The notes beneath the pieces were generated by a model, which saw only the letters and a program-made list of their open reading frames with translations, searched no databases and was not told the origin of the DNA. From Saccharothrix sp. HUAS TT1 (GTDB taxonomy: Bacteria; Actinomycetota; Actinomycetes; Mycobacteriales; Pseudonocardiaceae), in the NCBI RefSeq assembly GCF_040744945.1, contig NZ_CP160453.1, positions 5,084,001-5,148,000 on the forward strand: DNA of 64,000 nucleotides, read 5' to 3'. Positions 34,901 to 46,900 of this stretch are shown here, piece after piece. Numbering within the stretch: the first letter of the stretch is position 1; every line of letters begins with the position of its first letter. The position numbers and the translations under genes were made by a program.

Positions 34901-37900
34901 GAGACACCGCTCGTGCTCGCCGAGGGCGAGTCGGTCGCCGTGCAGGTGTGGATCGGCGCGCCCGATGCGGCCGGCCACCGCGAACTGCGAGTGCACTCCA
35001 AACCGGAGAACGCGGACGTGCCGTGGACGCGGCACTGCACCGGCGTCCTGGGCGACACGCGCCGCGCCGAACCGGAACAGGCCGTCGACCGGGCCGGCGC
35101 GGTGTCCGCCGAGGTCGACGACGCCTCGACGTTCGCGCTGCACCCGGCCCTGCTGGACGCCGTCCTCGCGACCGCCGCCGACGACCGGCCGCACTCGTGG
35201 GCGCACGCCGCCACCTGGCGTTCGGTGACCCTGTGGGCGACCGGTGCGACCTCGGTGCGGGCCTGGCTCACGCCCGCCGGCGACGGCGAGTTCTCCCTGC
35301 TGCTGACCGACCCGGACGGCCGCGCGGTGCTGACCGCCGAGTCCGTCGGGTTCCGGTCGATCCCGCTCGCCGACCTGCCGCTGAGGTCCGACGACCGGCT
35401 GCTGCGCGTGGACTGGGCCGCCGTTGACGAGCTCGCGGACCCCGGTGACAAGCCCTGGCACCTGCTCGGCGCGGACGACCGGCTGCCCACCGCCACCGGC
35501 GTGTTCGCGACGCTGGGGGAAGCCGCCGCCGACGCACCCGAACTGCTGGTCCTGCCCGGTGGCGACCCGTTCTCGGTGCTCGCGCACGTCCGAGCATTGC
35601 TCTCCGACGAACGGCTCACCGGCACCCGGCTCGCCGTGGTCACCCGCCGCGCCGTGGCGACCACGCCGGACGAGGATGTCCTGGACCTGCGTGCCGCGCC
35701 GATTTGGGGCCTGCTGCGGGTGGCGCAATCCGAACACCCCGACCGGTTCGTCCTCGCCGACACCGACGACGACTCCGCCCACGTCCTGCACGCCGCGCTG
35801 CGCTCGGGTGAGCCGCAGGTGGCGCTGCGCGGCGGCACGGTCCTCGTGCCGCGGCTCGACCGCGTCACGCCCACGGCCGAACCACTCCGACCGCTCGACC
35901 CGGAGGGCACCATCCTGATCACCGGCGGCACCGGCGCGATCGGCGCCGTAGTCGCCCGGCACCTGGTCACCAAGCGGAACGCGCGGCACCTGCTGCTCGT
36001 GAGCCGGCGAGGCCCGGACGCCCCCGGCGCGGCGGACCTGCGCGCCGAGCTGACGGCCCTCGGCGCGCACGTCACCGTGGCGGCGTGCGACGTGGCCGAC
36101 CGCGACGCGCTCGCCGCACTGCTGCGCGACGTGCCCGCCGAGCACCCGCTGACCGCCGTCCTGCACACCGCCGCGGTCGTGGACGGCGGCTTGGTCGAGC
36201 AGTTGACGGAGGAGCAGCTGGCCCGTGTCCTCGCCGCCAAGGCGACCGCCGCCCTCACCCTGCACGAGCTGACCGAGGATCTTGACCTGGCCGAGTTCGT
36301 CCTGTTCTCCTCGCTCACCGGCGTCCTCGGCGACGTGGGGACCGGGGCCTACGCGGCGGCCAACTCGCTGCTCGACGCGCTGGCCCACCACCGCCGCGCC
36401 CAGGGCCTGGCCGGCACGTCCCTGGCCTGGGGCCTGTGGTCAGTGCGCGGCGAGCAGACGGCCCTGAGCCGCGCCGACCTCGACCGGATGGGCCGCGCCG
36501 GGGTGCTCGCGCTGTCCGAGGGCGAAGCACTCGCCCGACTCGACCACGCCTGCGCCGCGCCCGACGCGTTGCTGGTGCCCGCCAAGCTCGACCTGACGGC
36601 GCGTTCCGGCGCCGTGCCGACGATGTTGCGCCGCCTGGTCCGCGTCTCCTCACGCCGCGTCGCCGCCACCGGACAGGCCCGCGACTCCCTCGCCGCCCGT
36701 CTCCTCGCGACACCCGTCACCGATCGGGCGGACCTGGTCCTGGACCTGGTCCGCGCCCAGGCCGCCACGGTGCTCGCGCACGCCACCACCGACCTGGTCG
36801 AGGCAAGTCGGGCGTTCCGCGACCTCGGATTCGACTCGCTGACCGCGATGGAGCTGCGCAACCGGCTCGGCACCGCCACCGGACTGCGCCTGCCCGCCAC
36901 GCTCGTCTTCGACTACCCGACCCCCGAACTCCTCGCCGACCACCTGCTGGAGCGACTTGTCGGCGACACCCCCGCGCCCGCGCGCCCCGCCGTCGTCGGT
37001 GACGTGACGGACGACCCCATCGCCATCGTGGCCATGAGCTGCCGCTTCCCGGGCGGGGTCGCCTCGCCCGAAGACCTGTGGCAGCTCGTCCGGGACGGTG
37101 TCGACGCGATGACCCCGATGCCCGCCGACCGGGGCTGGGACCTCGAAGACCTCTACGACCCCGATCCCGACCGGGCCGGGACGTCCTACGTGCGCGAGGG
37201 CGGGTTCCTCGACTCCCCGGCCGACTTCGACCCGGCGTTCTTCGGTATTTCGCCGCGTGAGGCGTTGGCGATGGATCCGCAGCAGCGGTTGCTGCTGGAG
37301 ACGTCGTGGGAGCTGTTCGAGCGCGCCGGCCTCGACCCCGCCGCGCTGCGCGGCAGCCTGACCGGCGTCTTCGTCGGCACCAACGGCCAGGACTACGCCG
37401 AGCGCCTGCGCCACGGCGGACCTGACGTGCAGGCGCACCTCGTCACAGCCAGTTCGGCGTCCGTGGTGTCCGGTCGGATCGCCTACACGTTCGGCCTGGA
37501 GGGGCCGGCGGTGACGGTGGACACGGCGTGTTCGTCGTCGTTGGTGGCGTTGCACCTCGCGACGCAGGCGCTCCGGCTCGGTGAGTGCGACATGGCCGTG
37601 GTCGGCGGCGCGACCGTGATGTCCACGCCGAACGCGTTCGTCGGGTTCAGCCGACAGCGCGGCCTGGCGGCGGACGGCCGGTGCAAGCCGTTCGCGGCGG
37701 CGGCGGACGGCACCGGGTGGGGTGAGGGTGTCGGGTTGTTGTTGGTGGAGCGGTTGTCCGATGCCCGGCGGCTCGGGCACGAGGTGTTGGCGGTGGTGCG
37801 TGGTTCGGCGGTGAACCAGGACGGCGCGTCGAATGGTTTGACGGCGCCGAATGGTCCGTCGCAGCAGCGGGTGATTCGTGCGGCGTTGGCGGGTTCGGGT

Positions 37901-40900
37901 CTTGGTCCGTCCGATGTGGATGTGGTGGAGGCGCATGGGACGGGTACAGCGTTGGGTGATCCGATTGAGGCTCAGGCGTTGTTGGCGACGTATGGGCGTG
38001 ATCGGGATCGTCCGTTGTGGTTGGGGTCGGTGAAGTCGAATATCGGTCATACGCAGGCTGCTGCTGGTGTGGCGGGTGTGATCAAGATGGTGATGGCGAT
38101 GCGGCACGGTGTGCTGCCGCCGACGCTGCACGTGGACGAGCCGTCGCCGCACGTGGATTGGTCTGCCGGTGATGTTCGGTTGCTCACCGAAGCCGTTGAG
38201 TGGGCCGAGCCGCGTCGGGCGGCGGTGTCGTCGTTCGGGGTCAGCGGCACGAACGCGCACACCGTCATCGAGTACGTCCCTGCGGAACGCCCGGCGCCCG
38301 CGCCGCCGATGGATGGTCCGGTGCCGTGGGTGCTGTCGGCCAAGACCGAGCAGGCCCTGCGCGACCAGGCCGCCCGGTTCCTGGCGGTGGACGCCTCACC
38401 GGTCGACGTAGGCTACTCGCTGGTCGGCGCCCGGGGGACGCTGGAGCACCGGGCGGTCGTCTTCGGGCGCGCCCCGGAGGACTTCGCCGGAGCGCTGAAC
38501 GCGCTGGCCGGGGGAACGGCCCATGCGGCGGTCGCCCGAGGACGGGTCCGTTCCGGTTCCACGGCGTTCTTGTTCTCGGGTCAGGGTTCGCAGCGGGTGG
38601 GGATGGGTCGTGAGTTGTATGCGGCGTTCCCGGTGTTCGCTGCTGCCTACGACGAGGTGGTTGCGGGGCTGGGTGGTACGTCGTTCTTCGACGTTGACGT
38701 GGAGGCGTTGAGCGCGACGGGTGTGGCGCAGCGTGCGTTGTTCGCGTTGCAGGTGGCATTGTTCCGTCTGGTCGAGTCGTGGGGTGTGCGGCCGGATGTC
38801 CTTGTGGGGCATTCGGTGGGTGAGATCGCGGCTGCCCATGTGGCCGGTGTGTTGTCGCTGGAGGATGCCTGCCGGTTGGTGTCGGCCCGTGCCGACTTGA
38901 TGCAGGCGTTGCCGTCGGGTGGGGCGATGGTCGCCGTGGAGGCGGCTGAAGACGAGGTGTTGCCGTACCTGACCGAGGGTGTGTCGGTCGCGGCTGTCAA
39001 CGGTCCGCGTTCGGTGGTTGTTTCCGGTGATGCCGGGGCCGTGGATGCGGTGGTGGCGCACTTCGCGGATCGCAAGACCTCGCGGCTGACGGTGAGTCAT
39101 GCGTTCCACTCGCCGTTGATGGAGCCGATGCTGGATGACTTCGCGGCTGTGGTGCGGGCTCTGGAGTTCCACGAGCCGCGCATCCCGATGTTGTCGCCGG
39201 TTGCCGAGGCCGGGTACTGGGTGCGGCATGTTCGGGACGCGGTGCGCTTCGCCGACCAGATCGGCGAACTCGATCGGCGCGGCGTCTCGAAGTTCTTCGA
39301 GATCGGGCCGGGTGGTGTGCTGACGGCGCTGACCCGCAACTGCCTGCCCGACGCGGAGATCCTGGCCGTCCCGACCCTGCGCGCCGACCGGCCGGAGGAG
39401 ATGACCGTCCTCACGGCGCTGGGCGAGTTGTTCGCCCACGGAGTCGGGGTGGACTGGACACCGTTCTTCCGGGGTGGCCGGCGGGTCGACCTGCCGACCT
39501 ACCCGTTCCAGCGGCAGCGCTACTGGCTCGAACGCGCTGCGGGGAGCACCTCCGACACCGACGCGGCGGGCTGGCGCTACCGCGTCGACTGGAAGCCGCT
39601 GGACGTCCTGCCAGGAGGACGGCTCACCGGGACGTGGTTGCTGGTCGTTCCGGAGTCCGATGACCTCGCGGAGCCGGTCGCCGCTGTCCTGCAACGGGCG
39701 GGCGCGGACGTGGTGCGGTGGCGCTTCACGGGTGCCCCGCTACCGGCAGGCGACTACAGCGGCGTCCTGTCCCTGCTCGCGTTCGGCGACGACCCGGCCC
39801 CGGCCACCCTCACCCTGGTCCAAGCCGTGCTGGCCGCCGGGGTTGAAGCGCCGTTGTGGTGCGTGACGCGCGACGCGGTGACCGAGCCGGTGCAGGGCAT
39901 GGTGTGGGGTTTGGGGCGGACGGTGGCGTTGGAGCACCCGGCGCTGTGGGGCGGCTTGGTCGACCTGCCTGCCGAGCCGGACGAGCGCGCCCTCGAACGA
40001 CTGGCACCGGTGTTGGCTGGTGGTCATGGTGAGGATCAGGTTGCGGTGCGTGGGTCGGGTGTGTTGGTGCGTCGTTTGGTGCGGGTGTCGTCGGTGTCGT
40101 CGGGTGTGTGGCGTGCTCGTGGTACGGCGTTGGTGACGGGTGGCACAGGGGCACTGGGTGGTCATGTGGCTCGGTGGTTGGCGGGTTGTGGTGTGGGGCG
40201 GGTGGTGTTGACCAGTCGTCGTGGTGCCGGGGCGCCGGGTGTCGATGCTTTGGTCGCCGAGCTTGGTGGGTCGGGCGTCGAGGTCGTGGTGGTGGCCTGT
40301 GACGTGGCGGACCGTGTCCAGGTGGAGGCGTTGCTGGCGGAGTTCGAGCCGACGTCGGTGTTCCACGCGGCCGGACGCGACCACTTCGACCCGGTGGACA
40401 CGCTCGACCAGGACGAGTTCGCCGCCGTGCTGTCAGCGAAGGTGGACGGTGCGCGCCACCTGGACGAGTTGCTGGGTGATCGCGAACTGGACGCGTTCGT
40501 GCTGTTCTCGTCCATTGCCGGTGTGTGGGGTAGTGGTTATCAGGCCGCTTATGCGGCGGCCAATGCTTATCTGGATTCGTTGGCCCATCGGCGCAGGTCC
40601 CGAGGGCTGGCGGGGACGGCGGTGGCGTGGGGGCCGTGGGCCAACGGCGGCATGGCGGACGGCGACTCCGCCGACCAGCTGCAGCGCCGCGGTGTGCGCA
40701 GGATGTCGGCCCGCCGCGCGATCGACGCGCTCGGGCAGACCCTCGACCGCGACGAGCACGCCGTCGTGGTCGCTGACGTGGACTGGTCGCGGTTCGCGCC
40801 GACGTTCACGGTCGGCCGGCCCAGCCCGCTGCTGGGCGACCTGCCCGAGGTCCGGGCGGCCTTGGAGCCGACCGCCGCCCCGGACGGCGGCGGCTTGGCG

Positions 40901-43900
40901 GCCCGGCTCGCGACCCTGCCCGTCGGCGACCAGGAGCACGTCCTCGTCGACCTCGTCCTGACGCACGCGGCGGCAGTCCTCGGCCACGCCGGCACGGACG
41001 ACATCGAGCCGGACCGGGCGTTCAAGGAGTTGGGCTTCGACTCGCTCACCGCGGTGGAGTTGCGCACGGCGCTGGCCGGCGCGACCGGCCTCGCCCTGCC
41101 CGCGTCCCTGGTCTTCGACTACCCGAACGCGATCGTCCTCGCCCGGCACCTGCGCGCGGAACTCTTCACCTCCGACGTCGTCGTGGCGAACACGGCCCGT
41201 GTTGCCGACGTCGCGGACGACCCGGTCGTCATCGTCGGCATGAGCTGCCGCTTCCCCGGCGGCGTCCGGTCCGCCGGCGACCTCTGGGACCTGGTCGCCG
41301 AGAGCCGCGACGCCATCGGGGACTTCCCTGTCGACCGCGGCTGGGACCTGGACCGGCTGTACCACCCGGACCCGGACCACGCGGGCACGACCTACAGCAC
41401 GCGCGGCGGGTTCCTCCACGACGCGGCCGACTTCGACGCCGCTTTCTTCGGCATCAGCCCGCGTGAAGCGCTGGCGATGGACCCGCAGCAGCGCCTGCTG
41501 CTGGAGACCGCCTGGGAGGCGTTCGAGGTCGCCGGGATCGACCCGCGCTCGGTCGCGGGCAGTGCGACGGGCGTGTTCGTGGGCATGGCCTACCAGGGCT
41601 ACGGCGCGGGGGCCGGCGACCGGCCCGACGGTGTCGAGGGGCACCTGCTCACCGGCGGCGCGGCGAGCGTCGTGTCCGGCCGGATCGCCTACGCGCTGGG
41701 CCTGGAGGGGCCGGCGGTGACGGTGGACACGGCGTGTTCGTCGTCGCTGGTCGCCCTGCACCTCGCCGCTCAGTCCGTCCGGTCCGGTGAGTGCTCGATG
41801 GCGCTGGCGGGCGGCGTCACGGTGATGGCCGACCCGACGGTGTTCGTGGAGTTCAGCAGGCAGCGCGGTCTGTCGGTCGACGGCCGCTGCCGGGCCTACG
41901 GCGCGGGCGCGGACGGCACGGGCTGGTCGGAAGGCGCCGGCCTGCTGCTGGTGGAGCGGTTGTCGGATGCTCGGCGGCTCGGTCACGAGGTCTTGGCCGT
42001 GGTCCGGGGCAGTGCGGTGAACCAGGACGGTGCGTCGAACGGGTTGACGGCGCCGAACGGTCCGGCGCAGCAGCGGGTCATCAGGCAGGCCCTGGCGAAC
42101 GCTGGGTTGAACACGGATGACGTGGACGTGGTGGAAGGCCACGGGACCGGGACCTCGTTGGGTGATCCGATTGAGGCTCAGGCGTTGTTGGCGACGTATG
42201 GGCGTGATCGGGATCGTCCGTTGTGGTTGGGGTCGTTGAAGTCGAACATCGGTCACACTCAGGCTGCTGCGGGTGTCGGTGGTGTGATCAAGATGGTGAT
42301 GGCGATGCGGCACGGTGTGCTGCCGCGCACCCTGCACGCCGACGAACCCACGCCGCAGGTCGACTGGGCGTCCGGTGAGGTCCGGCTGCTGACCGAGGCC
42401 GTGGAGTGGGTGGAGGCGGACCGGCCGCGTCGGGCGGCGGTGTCGTCGTTCGGCGTCAGCGGCACGAACGCCCATGTGATCATCGAACAGGCGGCCGAGG
42501 CCGAGGTTTCGCGCGAAGTGAGTCCCGAGCCGCCGGTGGTACCGTGGGTGCTGTCCGGTCGCGGTGCCACCGCGCTGCGGCAGCAAGCCCGGCAAGTGCT
42601 CGACACATCGGCTGGCGCGGACGCCGCCGACGTCGCGCTGTCCCTGGCGGGACGCACGGCATTCGAGGACCGCGCGGTCGTGCTGGGCGCGAACCTGCTC
42701 GACGGTCTCCGGCACTTGGTGGATGGTGAATCCGCGCCGGGTGTGGTGACCGGCAGCCGGCGCGTCGGGCGACTCGCGTTCTTGTTCTCGGGTCAGGGTT
42801 CGCAGCGGGTGGGGATGGGTCGTGAGTTGTATGCGGCGTTCCCGGTGTTCGTTGCTGCCTACGACGAGGTTGTGCTTCGGTTGGGTGGTACGTCGTTCTT
42901 CGACGTGGGTTCGGAGGCGTTGAGCGCGACGGGTGTGGCGCAGCGTGCGTTGTTCGCGTTGCAGGTGGCGCTGTTCCGCCTATTCGAGTCGTGGGGTGTG
43001 CGGCCGGATGTGTTGGTGGGGCATTCGGTGGGTGAGATCGCGGCTGCCCATGTGGCAGGGGTGTTGTCCCTGGACGACGCCTGCCGGTTGGTGTCGGCCC
43101 GCGCTGACTTGATGCAGGCGTTGCCGTCGGGTGGGGCGATGGTCGCTTTGGAGGCGGCCGAGGACGAGGTCACGCCACTGCTGACCGATGGTGTGTCGTT
43201 GGCAGCGGTGAACGGTCCGCGTTCGGTGGTGGTGTCCGGTGAGGCCGGGGCCGTGGACGCGGTGGTGGCCCACTTCGCCGATCGCAAGACGTCGCGGTTG
43301 AAGGTGAGTCACGCATTCCACTCGCCGCTTATGGAGCCGATGCTGGACGACTTCGCGGCCGTGGTGGACGGATTGGAGTTCCACGAGCCGCGCATCCCGA
43401 TGTTGTCCCCGGTCGCCGAGCCCGGCTACTGGGTGCGGCACGTCCGCGACACCGTCCGCTTCGGCGACCAGATCGGTGAGCTGGACGAGCGGGGTGTCAG
43501 CAAGTTCCTGGAGATCGGACCGGGCGGTGTGCTGACCGCCCTGACCCAGAACTGCCTGCCTGACAAGGAGGTCGTGGCCACCCCGGCGCTCCGTGCCGAC
43601 CACGAGGAGGTCACCACCACCGCCACGGCCGTGGCGAGGCTGTTCGTCACCGGTGTCCCGGTGGACTGGCGGGCGTTCGTGCCCGACGCCCGGCCCATCG
43701 GCCTGCCGACCTACGCGTTCCAGCGTGAGCGGTACTGGCTGACGACCGGGGCGCACCACCGGAACGACGACCCGGTCGAGGCCCGATTCTGGGAGACCGT
43801 CGAACGCGAAGACCTGGAGCAGCTGGCCGCGACCCTGGACATCACCGGCGACGAGTCGTTCGGCGCGGTGCTGCCGAGGTTGTCGGCCTGGCGGAGGCGC

Positions 43901-46900
43901 CGTCGTGACGAGGCAGCCGCCGAAGGCTGGCGCTACGACGTTTCGTGGCAGCCGCTGGACGACGCGGAAGCCGTGACGACGGACGGTGCCTGGTTGCTCC
44001 TCCTGCCGGCGGGCGGTGACGTGCTGCCCTGGGTGGACGTTGTGCACGACCTGCTGGCCGATCGTGTGGCCGAGCTGGTCGTGGTGCGGGTCGGCCTTGA
44101 CACCGACCTGGCCACCGCGCTCGCGGACCTGCCCGAGGTTGGGCGAGTGGTGTCCCTCCTCGCCGGCTCGGACACCGGGGACGGGACCGCGCTGACCCTC
44201 CGCCTGGTCCAAGCCCTGGTGGCCGCCGGGGTTGAAGTGCCGTTGTGGTGCGTGACGCGCGACGCGGTGACCGAGCCGGAGCAGGGCATGGTGTGGGGTC
44301 TGGGGCGGACGGTGGCGTTGGAGCACCCGGCGCTGTGGGGTGGTCTGGTGGACCTGCCTGCCGAGGTCGATGACGTGGCGATCGGTCGTTTGGTGTGGGT
44401 GTTGGCTGGTGGTCATGGTGAGGATCAGGTTGCGGTGCGTGGGTCGGGTGTGTTGGTGCGTCGTTTGGTGCGGGTGTCGTCGGTGTCGTCGGGTGTGTGG
44501 CGTGCTCGTGGTACGGCGTTGGTGACGGGTGGTACGGGTGCGTTGGGTGGTCATGTGGCTCGGTGGTTGGCGGGTTGTGGTGTGGGGCGGGTGGTGTTGA
44601 CGAGTCGTCGTGGTGCCGGGGCGCCGGGTGTGGACGCCCTGGTCGCCGAGCTTGGTGGGTCGGGCGTCGAGGTCGTGGTGGTGGCCTGTGATGTGGCGGA
44701 TCGTGTCCAGGTGGAGGCGTTGCTGGCGGAGTTCGAGCCGACGTCGGTGTTCCACGCGGCCGGGCGCGACCACTTCGACCCCGTGTCCTCCCTGTCGCTC
44801 GAAGATCTGCACGCGGTGCTGTCGGCGAAGGTGGAGGGTGCGCGTCACCTGGACGAGTTGCTGGGCGATCGGGAGTTGGACGCGTTCGTGCTGTTCTCGT
44901 CCATTGCCGGTGTGTGGGGTAGTGGTTATCAGGCTGCTTATGCGGCGGCCAATGCTTATCTGGATTCGTTGGCCCATCGGCGCAGGTCCCGAGGGTTGGC
45001 GGGGACGGCGGTGGCGTGGGGGCCGTGGGCCGACGGCGGCATGGCTGCCGAGACCGGCGCCGAGGAATCCCTGCGCCGCCGCGGGTTGAGGACCATGCCC
45101 GCTGCCCAGGCCGTGCTCGCCCTGCACCGGGCACTGGCCGACGACCGCACCACGTCGACGATCGCCGACGTGGACTGGCTGACGTTCGCGCCGACGTTCA
45201 CGGTCGGCCGGCCCAGCCCGCTGCTGTCCGCACTGCCCGAGGTGCGGGACGCCCTGGATGGTGGAACCGCGCCCACGTCTACCGCGAGTGCCGAACTGGT
45301 GGCGCGGTTGACCGGACTGCCTGAACCCGAGCAGGACCGCCTCCTGGTCGACCTGGTCCGGACGCGCGCCGCCGCCGTGCTCGGCCACGGCTCGACCGGG
45401 TCTGTTTCGGCGGACCGGGCCTTCCGCGACCTCGGGTTCGACTCGCTGACCGCGGTCGAACTGCGCAACACCCTGAGTGCCGAAACCGGTCTGTCCCTGC
45501 CGACCACCCTCGTCTTCGACCACCCGAACGCCACCGAACTGGCCCGGCTGCTCAAGACCGAACTGCTCGGCTCGGAAGGGGGTGCCGACACCTTCCTGCC
45601 CGTCGCGGTAGGCTCGTCCGAGGACCCGATCGTGATCGTGGGGATGAGTTGCCGCTACCCGGGTGGTGTTCGGTCGCCGGAGGACTTGTGGCGGTTGGTG
45701 GCGGATGGCGTCGACGCGGTCGGTGAGTTCCCCACCGACCGCGACTGGGACGTCGAAAAGCTCTACGACCCGACCGGCAAGGCCGGCAGCTCCTACGTGC
45801 GGCATGGGGGTTTCCTGTACGACGCGGCGGAGTTCGATGCGGATTTCTTCGGTATTTCGCCGCGTGAGGCGGTGGCGATGGATCCGCAGCAGCGGTTGTT
45901 GTTGGAGACGTCGTGGGAGTTGTTCGAGCGGGCGGGTATCGATCCGTCGTCGGTGCGGGGTTCGCAGGTCGGTGTGTTCATCGGCTCGGGCTACCAGGAC
46001 TACGCGGCCCAGGTCTTGGCGGCCGACGGTGCGGGCGGCTACGTGGGCACGGGCACGTCCGGCAGCGTGATCTCCGGGCGGCTGGCCTACACGTTCGGGC
46101 TCCAGGGGCCGGCGGTGACGGTCGACACGGCGTGTTCGTCGTCGCTGGTCGCCCTGCACCTCGCCGCCCAGGCGGTGCGCAACGGCGAGTGCACGATGGC
46201 CCTCGCCGGCGGTGTGACCGTCATGGCGACGCCGGGGCCTTTCATCGAGTTCAGCCGTCAGCGCGGGTTGTCGGCGGATGGCCGGTGCAAGCCGTTCGCG
46301 GCGGCGGCGGACGGCACGGGCTGGTCCGAGGGTGTCGGTGTGCTGTTGGTGGAGCGGTTGTCGGATGCCCGGCGCAATGGCCACACGGTGTTGGCGGTGG
46401 TGCGCGGTTCGGCGGTGAACCAGGACGGTGCGTCGAATGGTTTGACGGCGCCGAACGGTCCGGCGCAGCAGCGGGTCATTCGGCAGGCGTTGGCGAACGC
46501 GGGGTTGCGGACCGACCAGGTGGACGTGGTGGAGGGTCACGGCACGGGTACCACGTTGGGCGATCCGATTGAGGCTCAGGCGTTGTTGGCGACGTATGGG
46601 CGTGATCGGGATCGTCCGTTGTGGTTGGGGTCGTTGAAGTCGAACATCGGGCACGCGCAGGCGGCGTCGGGTGTGGCGGGTGTGATCAAGATGGTGATGG
46701 CCATGCGGCACGGTGTGCTGCCGCGCACCCTGCACGTGGACGAGCCGTCGCCGCATGTGGACTGGACGGTCGGTGATGTGCGGCTGCTCACCGAGCCCGT
46801 GGACTGGTCCTCCTCGGACCGCCCGCGTCGGGCTGGTGTGTCGTCGTTCGGCGTGAGCGGTACCAACGCGCACACCATCATCGAGTCCTACGAGGACGTC

